A stretch of 64,000 nucleotides of DNA, from positions 24,014,359 through 24,078,358 of the forward strand of contig OZ038322.1 in the NCBI GenBank assembly GCA_964035795.1. Direction: 5' to 3'. The notes under the pieces were generated by a model. It saw nothing but the letters and a program-made list of their open reading frames with translations, searched no databases and was not told where the DNA came from. The position numbers were made by a program, and so were the translations under genes. Source of the DNA: Pterobdella sp. o SKG-2022 (lineage: Eukaryota; Annelida; Clitellata; Hirudinida; Piscicolidae). Shown here in pieces: positions 21,675-33,930 of the stretch. Positions within the stretch are counted from its first letter, which is position 1. Every line of letters begins with the position of its first letter.

Positions 21675-23070
21675 TGTCATTGAAACATTGCTTCCAATAT
21701 GGTTTTCATGCTAATGTTGTTGTGAAGCTGTTTTGAATTTTGTACATAAGGGTTAGTGAGTCCACTGTTGGTATATGAAGGTGGTGGGGTTTTGCAATGT
21801 TTGATTTTAAGGTGTTGTATAGCATGTTCGCGATAGCTGGGGGAGCACCTTAGAATGAAAAGAATTTTGGGTATTGAAAGACAGTTTTTAAAGAAGAAAA
21901 AAGCTTGATGAGCATTCAGATATGAAAATCTATCAATCATTTTCAGCAGCTGGTAGTGTTTAGCTAAAAGTGAATCTTTGACGGCAGAGCTAAAAATTGA
22001 TGCGCCAAGCATTATTAGCTTCTTAGAAGGGGAAACCTGGACCTCTTTCAATATGCCTCGGATTTTTCCAAAGCCATCTGAAAGTCGACCGCGTCCAGGT
22101 TTATGTTTCATTTATTTATTTAAAGGGCTTTTCATCAGGCTCGACTGACTCTTCGTTTCCATTGGCTGCAGTCTGAAAATGTGCCCCAGGTACTTTCATC
22201 TTCGATCTTTATCCCTAGTCCTTCGAGATCTTTTTTGATGAGGACGTACCAGGTTTTTCATGGTGCACCTCTAGGTCTTTTGACAACTCAGCCTGCTTCT
22301 GCCAGGTTTCCTAAGCGGCGTGTCAGGTTTTTGTCTATTAATGTAAGCCATTTTATTGTCGTGCTCCAATTCTCTTATTGGAGTAAAGATTTAAGTTTAA
22401 CTTGAACGCGTTTATTTCAAGGCCGATCATAGAGAGGGCAGGAATAATGGTTCCCAATTCATGAGTAATTTTATCAACCGGTCCTCCTGAAATTGCATCA
22501 TCAGGATACCATATATTAAATGGTGTGGAAACCGACCTTGCTATGTCGTCAACAGCTAAAGCGAATAATAGGGGGCCGATAGGATCACCTTACTGAACTC
22601 CGGATGCAGATGATATTATTTGGCTTCTACTGAAAAGTTTGCTTTGATGTTGGTAAGCGAGCCGAGCTAGGTTGGAAACAGAAGGGGCACAGTGGTGACA
22701 TACTTCGAAAAGATGATCGAGACGAACGGCGTGAAAAGCGTTTTTCATATCGAGCTTAATCAGAATACTCTTACAAGAAGTGTTGTTCTGATAATCAAAA
22801 ATATAGTCACGAATGAAGTGGGCGGCTCTTTCACATCCATTGAGAACACCAACACCTATCGACGACCCTACAGGAAATGATTTTGGGTGCTAGTCTACGA
22901 AATACATTGCCGACTGCGATGGAACAAATACCACTATCTTTTTTTCGAAGAGCAGTTAAGTTAGCAGCAAAAATTTGCTCGCGAGCAAAGTTGGGAAACT
23001 TGCCATTAAATAAAATATTGCAAAGATTAGAAATTGAGTTAGATAATTTCTTACCAGCTTCGAATGTGAC
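21675..23070 (-). pseudogene. Non-LTR retrotransposon reverse transcriptase (decayed)
   Basis: Read from high to low coordinates: LTALRKKDSGICSIAVGNVF (about 22950-22890), a LDMKNAFHAVRLDH stretch (about 22740), a GDPIGPLLFALAVDDIARS stretch preceded by an in-frame stop (about 22590), a YPDD catalytic box (about 22500), then VSPSKKLIMLGASIF and HQAFFFFKNCLSIPKILF (22040-21850). This is the ordered set of palm and thumb motifs of a LINE reverse transcriptase. Stops and frame changes break it. The motif order and the intact YXDD spacing make the assignment firm; the clade is not. Confidence 0.85.
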
Positions 23071-23229
23071 GAATAAAGTGAGGTACTTTCAAGTCTACGG
23101 TTTTGATGGGTCACCAAAAGCCATACATGACAGCATTTGTCTTGTTCTATTTTAGTCATCACCTAGCGACGAACCAAGTTTTTTGGTATTTCTCCAAACT
23201 TCACTCATGCCTCTTTTTAGAGTGGTCAG

Positions 23230-23480
23230 CTCTGTTTATCCGGCTTGCATTTAAGTTTCCATTTCTTGAAATACTCTTCGATGACTCCGATGCATTTTGT
23301 CGTAGTGCCTTTATCTTTAACTATAAAGTCTGTCATCGGCATATATCATTTCATTAAAGATTCCATTTGTAAATATAGAACAGACTTTTTTGAGAGCTGC
23401 TTCAAGGTATACTACGAAAAGTGTGGGACTAATTCCATCTTGTTGTGGTGTCTCTTTTTCTGTTTTGATTCTGTTTGAAG
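23230..23480 (-). pseudogene. Second LINE reverse-transcriptase fragment (GxSPxLF / YADD)
   Basis: Minus strand from about 23455: QQDGISPTLFVVYLEAAL, then IYADD about 30 residues later, then a YFKKWKLK stretch. These are the B and C motifs of another reverse transcriptase, different in sequence from the one at 21675-23070. It is broken by frame changes. Confidence 0.72.
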
Positions 23481-24019
23481 AGCTCTGAACGTTAATCTCT
23501 TGTTGGTTAGCAAGTACTTTATCATTTAAAGCTCTTCGCGATGGATAATGTCTATCAATTTTATTATATCTAGTTTTGATTTGAGATCAATTGAAATTTC
23601 TGATGGATATCAAACTTCTGTTGTATAAGAGATTGCAAAGAAGAAAACCTACTTTACTGCGAAGATTTTATGAACTCTTGGTTTTATGCAATTGAAACGC
23701 TTTTAATGTCTAATATTAATAATAATGTGAAAAACTTATATAGCGCCTCTTACGCATCGTTTAGAGAAGCTCTGCTATGAACTGCTTGAAGAAATAGGTT
23801 TTTAAGGAAAATAGGATAAGGAGAAGATTTAAGATTCGGAGGAAAAATGTTTCAGAGATCTCATATTCTGGCTTACGCTTTTGTGATCATTTTGTTTCAA
23901 AAGATGTGGTTTAACTTTAGCAATGCTTAAAGCTGTTTTCTGCAAGTCACTTGTTGTCTTGTTGAGTTTAAAAAATATTCAAGCAATAACATTATGAAGT
24001 ATAAATTAGCCTGAGTTGA

Positions 24020-24095
24020 AGCACCTGATGATGATATCCTTAGCATATCGATAGCTTAGCATTCTCCAGTTAACAAATGTTTGATGTAATTTAAT
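24020..24095 (+). repeat. Hammerhead-like repeat
   Basis: CACCTGATGATGATATCC, TTAGCATATC, GATAGCTTAGC, then TCCAGTTAACAAATG and TTTGATGTAATTTAAT. GATAT can pair with ATATC. The GAAA box reads GATA in this copy. It is co-linear with 38675-38760 and the complement of 19245-19325. Confidence 0.6.
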
Positions 24096-24339
24096 AAAAA
24101 AAAACTGATTTGCAAAGAATTTTTTATAACGGTTCGGCTCGTAATAAAATCTGAACAACATTTTTGCATACTTGATAAAACTTTATTATTTTTTTTCTCA
24201 AAAACTGAGTAAAATATTATACGGGTCAAATAAAGATTTTCATCTGTTATTAATTCATGTCTGGATATTTAATCCCATGTTCAGCCTATATATACAGCTT
24301 TACTTTTAAAAGCATTAATTTTTAAAGTTTCATTCTGAG

Positions 24340-27300
24340 ATGACAACTAATGAAACTGGAAAGTTTTATTACGCGTATAGTTGCGATTTGGATATTAATG
24401 TTCAAATTAAAATGTAATTTTTTCTGCTATTAATTTTTTGTTAATCTTTCATTTCGAGAAATTGATTTTAACTCGAAAAAAAAATTAGAGGTTTTTATTT
24501 AATTCACAGAGGTACTCTTGAAGGAAAGTTTCCGAAACCTAAACACACAGAGCTGATAGAAGATCCTATGCTATATTTTTCTAATCACTTTGATGTAAGT
24601 GAACCTCTTCGAATAGTTATGTATTATAATTGTGTTCTGGGTATTATATTTATTTAGTGAACATTATATTTATGTACTGGGCATGACGTTAGACTGCACC
24701 GAAGATGGCGTTTACAAATTGAGACTGCTTTCTTGTTATAACCTGGATAGCAGTAGACTCTGGTGACAGGTATCTACAAACTGATATTCTGGTATGATTT
24801 TCATTTGGCTAGGCTGATGATCTTTTTGCTGATAATGCAAGACAAACTGCCCAAGTGTAGGAAAAGAAGATTTTGAATTTGATAATTTCAAGTTGGATGT
24901 TAGTTCAAGCTGGCAGTCTATAAAAATTTTTTTCAAATATATGGCCTTTTTCATAAAATATTCTATCATAGTATCAATAATCTAGGTGAATTGCTGTCAA
25001 TCCCAGTTATTGGGAAATGTACAGCAGTTTAATTAAATTAATTATATATTTGAAAACTTAATTTATGCATTTAAATGGAATTGAAAATTTTAATTAATTA
25101 AATACAAAACAAAAAAAATTTTCAGAAAATTTGTTCAATTAAATGTTTTATTTTATAATATACTCTTTAATAGTATCAATATTTTAGACTGACTGCTGTC
25201 AACCCAAGTTACTGGGACATGTACAGTAGTATAATCTAATATGATTTATATTTATATAATTATAGTTAAAAAACCACTTGAAAATGACTACAGAACAGCA
25301 TAGCAGATTTTTACGTCACATGCCAAATTCTCAATGGCACTCGAGAATTATCTCTACCAACAAAAACCAGTTATAAGTCTTTCACAACCAGATGGAAGTA
25401 ATAAACTCATTTGTAACCATAACATAGTTGCTCAAAATATAAAAAATTTTTTAAAAATTCAATCTAAAGCTGGAATGAATGGTTAGAGCTGCCAATAAAG
25501 TACAATGAACTGACAAGGGACAGTCTTCTTACATTGAGCATCTACCATGTGCATCAGGCTGATGACCAAGTGTTTGCAGGCACTTCAGTCCCTCTCTTCA
25601 GCAAAACTGGGTCAGTAATGATTATTGTACCTCTGCATTATTTTTCACTTTATCATAGGTTCATTTAATTTTTATTTGGCAATAAATTTTTTATTAAATC
25701 TATTTTTTCCTATAATCCTATTGACGGTACATTTGACACTAAACAATGTGCTCATAAGAGTTCATCTCAAAAATCCTTTGAAATGTCTTTTATGTCCTTG
25801 AATGACATTAAGTAGATTCTTGTGAATAAGAATCTGTGCATTCTTAAGGATTGCATAACTTCATGCTTGATCCAAAAGACTTGAAACTATCAAATATCTG
25901 CTGAAAATTACCAAGCTTAACCACTTCTGTAACAAAAATTTCAACATGACAAAATATCCACATTCCAGCTTCACATACCACTATCATCATCATAATCATT
26001 AGCAACTTGCGGTGTGCATGTGAGCATGAGTTCAATACAAGTTTCATTATAAAAAATACAATATAAATGTTAGCATTGCTTCATTACCAATCAACACAGT
26101 GTGTACAGACAAGGAATGTATGACTTGAAGGTGTGGCCCAAGAGGGCCGGAGGCCATGACACCCCTGGAAAGGCTAAGAGTAGCCAGGATGAAATGAGTC
26201 GAATCTATAAGGTGGCATATAATGATAATGAAAAAATAATAGTAATAATAATGTAATACTAATATTAACAATGCTTATGATGATATTGATAATAATAAAA
26301 AATATTAACTATAAAAAATATTTTTAATAAATTTAAAAAGTGAAATTATTTTTATAGTTGTAATTTTCAATAAACATATGCTGTATGGGCTTGGCATAAT
26401 ATAAAGTGTGCATGAAACGAAGGATGATGTAAGTGTCTCATTGAGCATAAAAGATTATGTAAGCACCATTGCTTTCCTGCTATTTGGTGTTTCATCATCA
26501 CTCTTCATTGCATTCTACCAGGAATTTAGATGTTACAATTATTTTTCTTTAAAAATTTATTTTTAATCGTCATAAGGTCGCACTTTATTCAGAGTTCCAT
26601 TTGTTTACATTCAATATTCTATGACGATTTCTTGTTTCATCACTGTTCTCATGTTTATTACATAATTGATCGATCATCATTGAGGCAATAGAAATGTTGA
26701 TTTGCTTTCTCCTCACAGTTGTGTAAGGACCACAGAAATGGCAGAATGATGAAAGTTGATTGGATGGACAGATTGACTTTCAGAGAAGTTGTTATAATTT
26801 TTATTTTATTTTGTACAAAGTGATTTCCAATAGTATTTGATGCCTACTGCAAATTTTTTGAACACAAAAGGTAATTTTATTACGAACAAAGCTTTTTGTT
26901 AACAAAGTAGCATTATCAAGTTGAAATTCAAAGAAAAAATTCATGATTGACATTGAAACAACAACAATAATAATAGTTATTATTTACAACAATGACGTAT
27001 ATACTAGATCGAGATGATGAATGAGCGGGCGAAAAGGCTATCAGAGCAGGCATACTTGATGATAGAGTTCCCCCGACTGCAGTTCAGAAACTTGCCAGAC
27101 GTCACTGTAATCTACTATGAAAAGGTGAATCACTTCTTTATTATGCACGCACCACAGGCCTTGTTACAGAAGTAGAACAATGCCGGTTCTATTTTTATGC
27201 GTATGTTTACAAGTGTGTTCGATTATTTTCATATTTGAAAATAAAACGATATTAATTTGGAAAATTTGTACATCCCTTATTTAGTTTTAGTTAAAATATT

Positions 27301-30300
27301 TTTATAAGTATCGTAAAATATGTCCTACTCAATCTTTCAGGTTCAATAACCACTTATTTATTTACCAGAATGCCGACAATGTGGTTTCTTATCCTAAAAA
27401 GAACGCAATTACAACCATCTACGACCCAGACCTCGAAGAAAAGAACCTTCTAGAAGACAAGCACTACAGGTTACAATGTAGAATTATGTTTATAAAGTTT
27501 TAAAATACACTAGCAAGTTCGAGTGGTATTTTTGAAGAATAGATAGACAGGTTGACAGCAGTTGCTTTCCTTGCGCTATATAAATGGGAATTGATATTAT
27601 TCATCATAATTATTTGAAACAATTAAAATCAAACATTATAAACTGAACAAAGTGAAGAATTCAGTAAGTTGAACTCACATAATCAAGTATACAGACTAGC
27701 ATATACATATAAACTTTAGTTCATATATTTCATTTGATAATGTGAGTTTGACTTACCAAGTTTCATGCTAATTTCTTTATTCATCATTATTGTTTTTATT
27801 ACAGTTCAAGTAATATAACCCAACTTACAATGCTGCAGACTGGCTCGTAGTTTGAGGGCAGGTCTGTATGAGAAGGAGTTGAAGCCTAGTGCTGTGGTCA
27901 GAGATAGGCTCATGGTGAGTTGAATGCTGGATTTGATTTTGTAGTCATTGTAAGACCACTTCATAAAATATCTTTTAGTTGGTGTTTGTTCAAATTTGAA
28001 ACTAGTAATTATTATCGTTCATCGTTTTTATCGTCTTTATTTTTGGGCTTAATCATAGTCTAGTGAAATTCTTATATTGTCATCTGTGTAAACTTTTTTG
28101 GTTAATTGATATTGCTTAATATAATTTTTGCATTCCATCTAAACCACTGAGTTTTCTATGATATCATAAACTGTTTGCAGGCTCTGATCTCATACCCTCC
28201 CACCAAGCCACTCACCCCCGAAGACAAGGACCTCATATGGAGGTTCAGATTCTATCTCTCATCCCATGAAAAAGTTGGTGCACTGTTTTATCGATAGGGT
28301 GTTCTTGGGTCACTCAATGTTAACGTACAAACCTGAGTGAATGATGCATTTTTAGCCTAGTTTCATTAATAGATGACTTGCAAGTTTACTGATCAATACT
28401 TTCATAGTTTTAAAATTTGGTTTTTTAAAAAATCTTTTTCAGTTTATGGGTATATTTGTATCTAGGTTTTGGATTCAAATTCTGTTCAACGGGGTATAAT
28501 TCTCATCATATTAACGATATGTTCACACAACCCAGCAAATATCACACTCCACCGCATCACCAGGCGTTGGTGAAGTTTCTAAGATCAGTGCAGTGGAGGG
28601 TGCATGCGGAGGTGGCCCAGGCATTGCACCTTCTCCCCTCCTGGTCCCCTGTCGCTCCTGCAGATGCTCTTGAACTTCTTACTCCTTCCTTCTCACATCC
28701 CTCCGTTCGCAGGTTTGTGTGCGTGTTGAATAACTCCGTTATTGTTTTATTGCTTCTTTATACTCTCTTATGAGTTGGGGTGATGTTGAACTATTTGGTT
28801 GCAAATTTTTATACTGCCTGCTTTCTTGAGTCGATCATGTTTAGTTTCAAATATGAAAAATGCGTTATATAAACTAAAAAGTACATTTGAATCTGATAAT
28901 AGCCTGGTTAAAGTGTCAACCTGCAAAGCATAAAATTAAACATGGGGCTTTTCGGTCATCTAAGATAAAAATTTCACAGCAAATCGAACATTTTCATGCA
29001 TCTATGAATTTATAATCTCCACCATTAAATTCCTCGTATGGTTGGAAACAGTATGTTATAAAACATTCGACAGATACGCTGTAGCGAGACTTACGGAGGC
29101 CGATGATGAGGTAATGCTTAGAGCTTTGAGTTCTATCAGTTCCTTCATACCACAATGGTTTTGCTGTATTATACTCTTGCAACAATACTTCAGTTGTAAT
29201 ATTAGCTTTCAATATTACAGCTTGGAAGTTCTTAAAGCGATTTTTTTTCAATTTTTTATGAGGAATTTTTGGATACATTTATTTAAAAAAACTAAAATTT
29301 TCGATAAGTACAACCTTATAAATCATTAGTAGTAAACTATTGTGAAGGTAGGTGATTATAAAGAATTTTAAACATAGATAGGAAAGAACAATTAAGGAAG
29401 ATTAAATTTTGTAAAGTAACTTATGTAATTATGTGATATTGTAAATAAGTAAAGTTAATTATTATATGAATATTCTTTTTTTAATCTAATAAAATAAATA
29501 AAAAGTTACTCAAATAATAAAAAAAAAGTTAAGATGTCTCTAAAAAACCCGATTTTTTCATTCGATTATCTTTAAAATTTTGAAAATATGATTTAATTCA
29601 CTGTGATTAAGTCTGTCTCACCATCCATCCATCCACCCAGCAACCTCTTCAAACACTACACCAGGACTTACTTTTATACACATTACAACTGGTTCAAGCC
29701 CTCAAGTACGAGAACTCGAACAAGGGGTCTATGCAGGATGAAGCTCTTTATAACGAAGAGTCGAGGTGGGTGCCATCAATGGGATTTTTGTTTTCAACCA
29801 TATTTGTTTCTAATTATTACCATCATTGATTCTATTGTATTACTAGTGAGCTATTAAACAGTAGCATATATACTTCTACTTAGTGGCGAGAGTTTTGCAA
29901 TATTATGTTATTAGGGATCTCTTATGTAACTAATTTTCATGGTTATTTGAGCGGGTTTTATGGTAAAAAAAGTTGACCTGATGATCCTATTTTCATCCTC
30001 ATTTTTGATTAAGTCTATAACCAGAAAAAATAATATTTATATTCGATAAATTTTTATCTACATATATAGTTCGATTAGAAGTTTGATTGGCGTAAATAAA
30101 TTAAATACCCATGCCAATGAAGGTTGAAATCGTTGGGGTGGGTAGAAGAGGAGGAGAAGGTCGAGGAGCTATCTCGAACCACATCCTCCAACTCCAGTAC
30201 TGACCTTACAGCTTCCCTCGATAGCAACTTCTTCAAGAATCCTACTTATGAAAATGTTCGTAATGGTACCGCGCCTGAAAATGGTCTTTTGATGCGTGGT

Positions 30301-33300
30301 TGTTGAAATGACACATGGTTTCTATGTTGGAAGGCTTTGGTTCATAAAAATAATTGTTGAATGTTTTATTTGATACAGTTATGAATGATAATGTTCTGAG
30401 AATCCTAATGAGTTTGAAAATAATTTGAAACTTCAGAGTTTACTAATTTGAACTTTGATCTTCTTATAAAACATTAAACCACTTATTCAAAACCATTCTA
30501 CATCCACTGAGCCTCAAATCATAACACAACCCGATGTCCCAACCAGATGGACCTTGCTGACTTCTTGATCACCAAGGCTTGCAGGTACCCCAAGCTGGCC
30601 AACTACCTCTACTGGTTGGTTTGATCGTTGATGCTTTCATGTTTAAAAGGAAACTTAGTTGCTATTGTTAAACTTATTAATTTTCGTATTTGTTATTCCA
30701 ATTCTTTTTGACTATTCTAATATAAATGTTATTCATATAAACCGATTATAAGAATGTCATGATCATTTCATGCTACAAAGGACTATTCTAATATAAATGT
30801 TATTCATATAAACCGATTATAAGAATGTCATGATCATTTCATGCTACAAAGGTACTTGAAAGTAGAGAGTGTAAAAGATGATGATGAGAATGTATCGAGC
30901 ACCTCGAACAAGTACAAGAGCATCCTCAACAAGTTTCTAAATGCTCTCTCTAAGGTCGCTCCACTATACAATATCATTAAAAATATCACCATGAACCATA
31001 CAATATCATAACCTTTCACAACACAATCCTTATTTATATAACCACTCATCATCCACCACTAACATATATATGCCTTCAGCGTCTTTATTCACCAATTCTT
31101 CAGAACAAATCACATCACAGCTATCATAGAGTTAACAAATGACGTCAAAACCACCACAGGGTCCCAAGGAGTGGCAGCAGACCAAAACATCTTTCGAGGC
31201 TCAAGAGCATTTTCTTGCGAGGATTGTTGCCGTTGTCAAGGCTGTTGCCAGGGAAACAGGAAATAGATTAAAAAAAGTGAGGATGGCTATTTTGCAGTTT
31301 TTAATTGTTTAAAAAGCCCTCTTTGCTTTTTTATTCTTCTCAAATAAAGAAAAAACATTGAAAAATTTTTTCACATTTTTAATAAAAAAATATTTTTTTA
31401 GATAGCGAAACTGCAGCATCTATTAAAAGAGAATGATTTGATAAACGGCAGCTTGACCTCATTCGAACCACTTCCTCTCCTGCTTGACCCAGATATCAAA
31501 GTGAAGGGGATTGAGGTTGAAAGTGCTACTCTTTTCAAGGTTACTATGGTTTTCATTTTTATTCTTCATCGATTTCCCATTATTAGAATTTTTCATGTTA
31601 TTTTTTTTGGGTTGTAATATCAAATACAACAACTTTTATTTCTTTAACCCTTTCAATAACACTTCCATTTCAAACCAAGGACCACCCAACAGAGTGCCCT
31701 GATGCCGTGCAAACTCACCTTCAAAGTTTGCAGTGACAACAAGAGACACCCCTCACCAGGGTCGCACTACGTTGCCATCTTCAAGCACGGAGATGATCTA
31801 AGGCAGGACCAACTGGTGCTACAGATCATACAACTTATCGATAAAGTTTGCAATAGTTTTTGTGTTTTATTTCTTTTACTAAGTTTATTTCGTCGAGTTT
31901 TTTCATATTTCTTTTTTTCATTCTTTTTGAATTATTATTTGAAATAGTCAGTTTTCTTCACATTCATATCTATATATACATAACCGGATACATTTGTAGT
32001 TATTGAAACGAGAGAACCTCGACTTGAAACTCACACCTTACAAAGTCATTGCCACCAACAGCAGGCATGGTTAGAAATGCATGTGCCTTCATTATTTCAT
32101 ATTGGAATAATTATAACAAGGGTTTCTCAAATTTTCAAAATAAGCTCACTGAGTTTTTTCTCAATCTCACATTATCAAGGGATGTATATGAAAGCTTGTG
32201 AATGTGGGTTTGACAAGCAAAAGCTTTGTGACATTTCGATAGAATTTGAAAATTCTTTAATATTCATTTAAAACATCATTAAATGTTGAGGATGCTTGGC
32301 AGGATTTGTGCAGTACATTGACTCAACATCTGTAGCAGAGATTCTTTCCAACGACGCATCTATCCTCAACTACTTCAGACGAGTGAGTAGTTAGATTTAT
32401 CAATTGGTAGTAATGATGTTGGAGTTTTTGTCTAATTCAAATTTGGACCATATAAGATGAAGATGATTGGTCGATTAGGTGGCCCCCTCGGAACAAGGTC
32501 CAATGGGAGTGCAGCCTGAAGTGATCAGAAACTATGTCAAGAGCTGTGGTTGGTTATTTTATTTAACATGGTTAAACGTAAAGTAAAAATAAGATTATGC
32601 TGCTAATAATCGTTTAGAACCAGTAGCCTCTCTGCAAACAGAATTAGTCCATATCATTTTTTTATTATCTATATAATCTTCTCATCTCATATGAACTCCA
32701 CCAGCTGGCTACTGCATCATCACCTACCTCTTGGCCGTTGGAGACAGGCACTTTGACAACTTGCTCATCACTAAGACCGGTGAGGTCTATATGAGATTGT
32801 ATGCAACTCTGATGTGTGTGTTCCAATTGAGATTAATAGGCTCGCTTATTGGTGTGTTTTATAATGTGCACGCTTTTTATAAGGATATCTACCTAGCGAG
32901 TTTTAAAATAGCAAAACTACATTGAAATATTTTTTCTCATTTATCTCTCATTTCAAGGTATAATTACTGACCGCTTGACAGGTAAATTATTTCATATTGA
33001 CTTCGGCTTTATTCTGGGTAGGGAGCCCAAACCCATGCAGCCTCCGATGAAGCTAAGCAGGGAGATGGTGGAGGCTATGGGAGGGGTTGGTAGTGTGTGG
33101 TGGGCAGAGTTCAAACAGCTCTGCTATACAGCTTTCCTTCATCTTAGGAGGTCTGGGTGGTGTTGAGTGATTTTGAGATTTTTTAAGTCTGTTTTGATTT
33201 TCTAATTATTTTAATATGTTTGAATTCGCTCATCAGGATTCCATTCCAAACCATATATATACACTCTTGCAGATCTTCCTCGCTCATCTTGAATCTCTTT

Positions 33301-33930
33301 TCATTGATGTTGGATGCCAACGTGCCTGACATTGCCCTCGAACCAGACAAGACTGTCAAAAAAGTCTATACTTTTCAAGGATTATTTGTTGAATTCATTT
33401 CTATTGCTATTAGTGCTTATAAACCAAATATAATATAGAATCAATCGACCAAATAATAAAAATGAAATTTGTATATTTTTCAATTAATCAAATTGTATCA
33501 TAGCCGACTTATGCTTATGGAAAATTTTTTATGAATTCAAGCCTTGTTCACAAAATGATGACCCACAGGTTCAGGACCGTTTCCAACTGGGCCTGACTGA
33601 CGAGGAGGCAGTACAGTGCATCCAGAACATGATCGACATTTCGATCTCTGCCACTGCTGCAGCCTTCATTGAACAAATGCACAAGTTCACACAGGTCTGT
33701 TAATGGCGGTGAATGAGTTTTAGATTTTTTGTTTTGTATTATGCTGTTTTTTCCATGATCTTTTATGAGAATCATTGAAGAACTTGGTAAAAAAGCTGTA
33801 GATTTTGTGTTTTTCAATGCTTGTAAACTTAAATTATTATATTTCAATTAGGTTTATTTCTGAATTAGTTTCATCATATAATGCGTATACAATACGATTT
33901 CAACTTTCATTGCAGTATTTGAAGAAATAG
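24340..33930 (+). CDS. PIK3C3: Class III phosphatidylinositol 3-kinase (VPS34)
   Basis: Twenty-seven exons, 914 aa (human 887): 24340-24413, 24510-24594, 25294-25397, 25470-25610, 26100-26211, 26719-26787, 27008-27124, 27369-27469, 27839-27914, 28181-28273, 28564-28712, 29074-29110, 29665-29765, 30123-30298, 30512-30614, 30852-30954, 31160-31276, 31402-31539, 31693-31845, 32000-32069, 32303-32382, 32479-32548, 32705-32779, 32982-33150, 33273-33363, 33569-33694, 33916-33930. It phosphorylates phosphatidylinositol at the 3-position on endosomes and autophagosomes, in complex with VPS15 and Beclin-1. Domains: C2 from [14 protein letters not shown], helical/PIK domain through [12 protein letters not shown] and [13 protein letters not shown], kinase domain with Lys663 ([13 protein letters not shown]), catalytic loop GDRHFDN (770-775) and DFG (788-790), ending in a short amphipathic tail. 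All key residues are present. The exon 15 acceptor (30512) is the least certain. Exon 12 is 37 nt. Confidence 0.95.
24970..25031 (+). repeat. LINE 3'-tail repeat, copy 1
   Basis: Carries TTGCTGTCAATCCCAGTTAT, TGGGAAATGTACAGCAGTTT. The same block ends the LINE remnant at 34150-34440 and recurs at 25171-25240 and, inverted, at 40328-40366. The likely origin is a heavily 5'-truncated LINE insertion; it sits in PIK3C3 intron 2. Confidence 0.6.
25171..25240 (+). repeat. LINE 3'-tail repeat, copy 2
   Basis: Carries GACTGCTGTCAACCCAAGTT, ACTGGGACATGTACAGTAGT, preceded like copy 1 by AGTATCAATA. The two copies lie 200 bp apart in the same PIK3C3 intron and orientation, so a local duplication is as likely as two insertions. 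Confidence 0.6.
26875..26932 (-). repeat. Hammerhead-like GAAAAGCTT-type repeat (diverged)
   Basis: Minus strand: CAACTTGATAATGCTAC, then TTTGTTAACAAAAAGCTTTG. It resembles 8340-8408 and 15370-15445. It is located in PIK3C3 intron 6. Confidence 0.45.
29290..29545 (+). repeat. Dispersed repeat modules in PIK3C3 intron 12
   Basis: ACTAAAATTTTCGATAAG and TACAACCTTATAAATC at about 29293-29326, and AAGATGTCTCTAAAAAACCC at 29530. Equivalent modules occur at 11712-11850 and 36340-36480. Confidence 0.5.
30710..30851 (+). repeat. Perfect 71-bp tandem duplication across a PIK3C3 splice acceptor
   Basis: 30710-30780 and 30781-30851 are identical. Each begins GACTATTCTAATATAAATG and ends CATGCTACAAAG. 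The second copy supplies the acceptor AG used for exon 16 (starting 30852); the first copy carries the same AG 71 bp upstream. Identity over the full length implies a recent event, or an assembly artefact. Confidence 0.95.

Larger units (their letters stand above)
19233..24339. other. Intergenic LINE graveyard
   Basis: No host gene is seen between TASP1 and PIK3C3. The stretch holds at least four separate minus-strand reverse-transcriptase remnants (listed separately) and two hammerhead-like repeats. The plus-strand open frames here are antisense shadows of the remnants. Confidence 0.6.

Noticed and set aside
21290..21736. Plus-strand open frames with hydrophobic character
   Set aside because: They lie around the 3' end of a minus-strand LINE remnant, and show no family motif or splice consistency.
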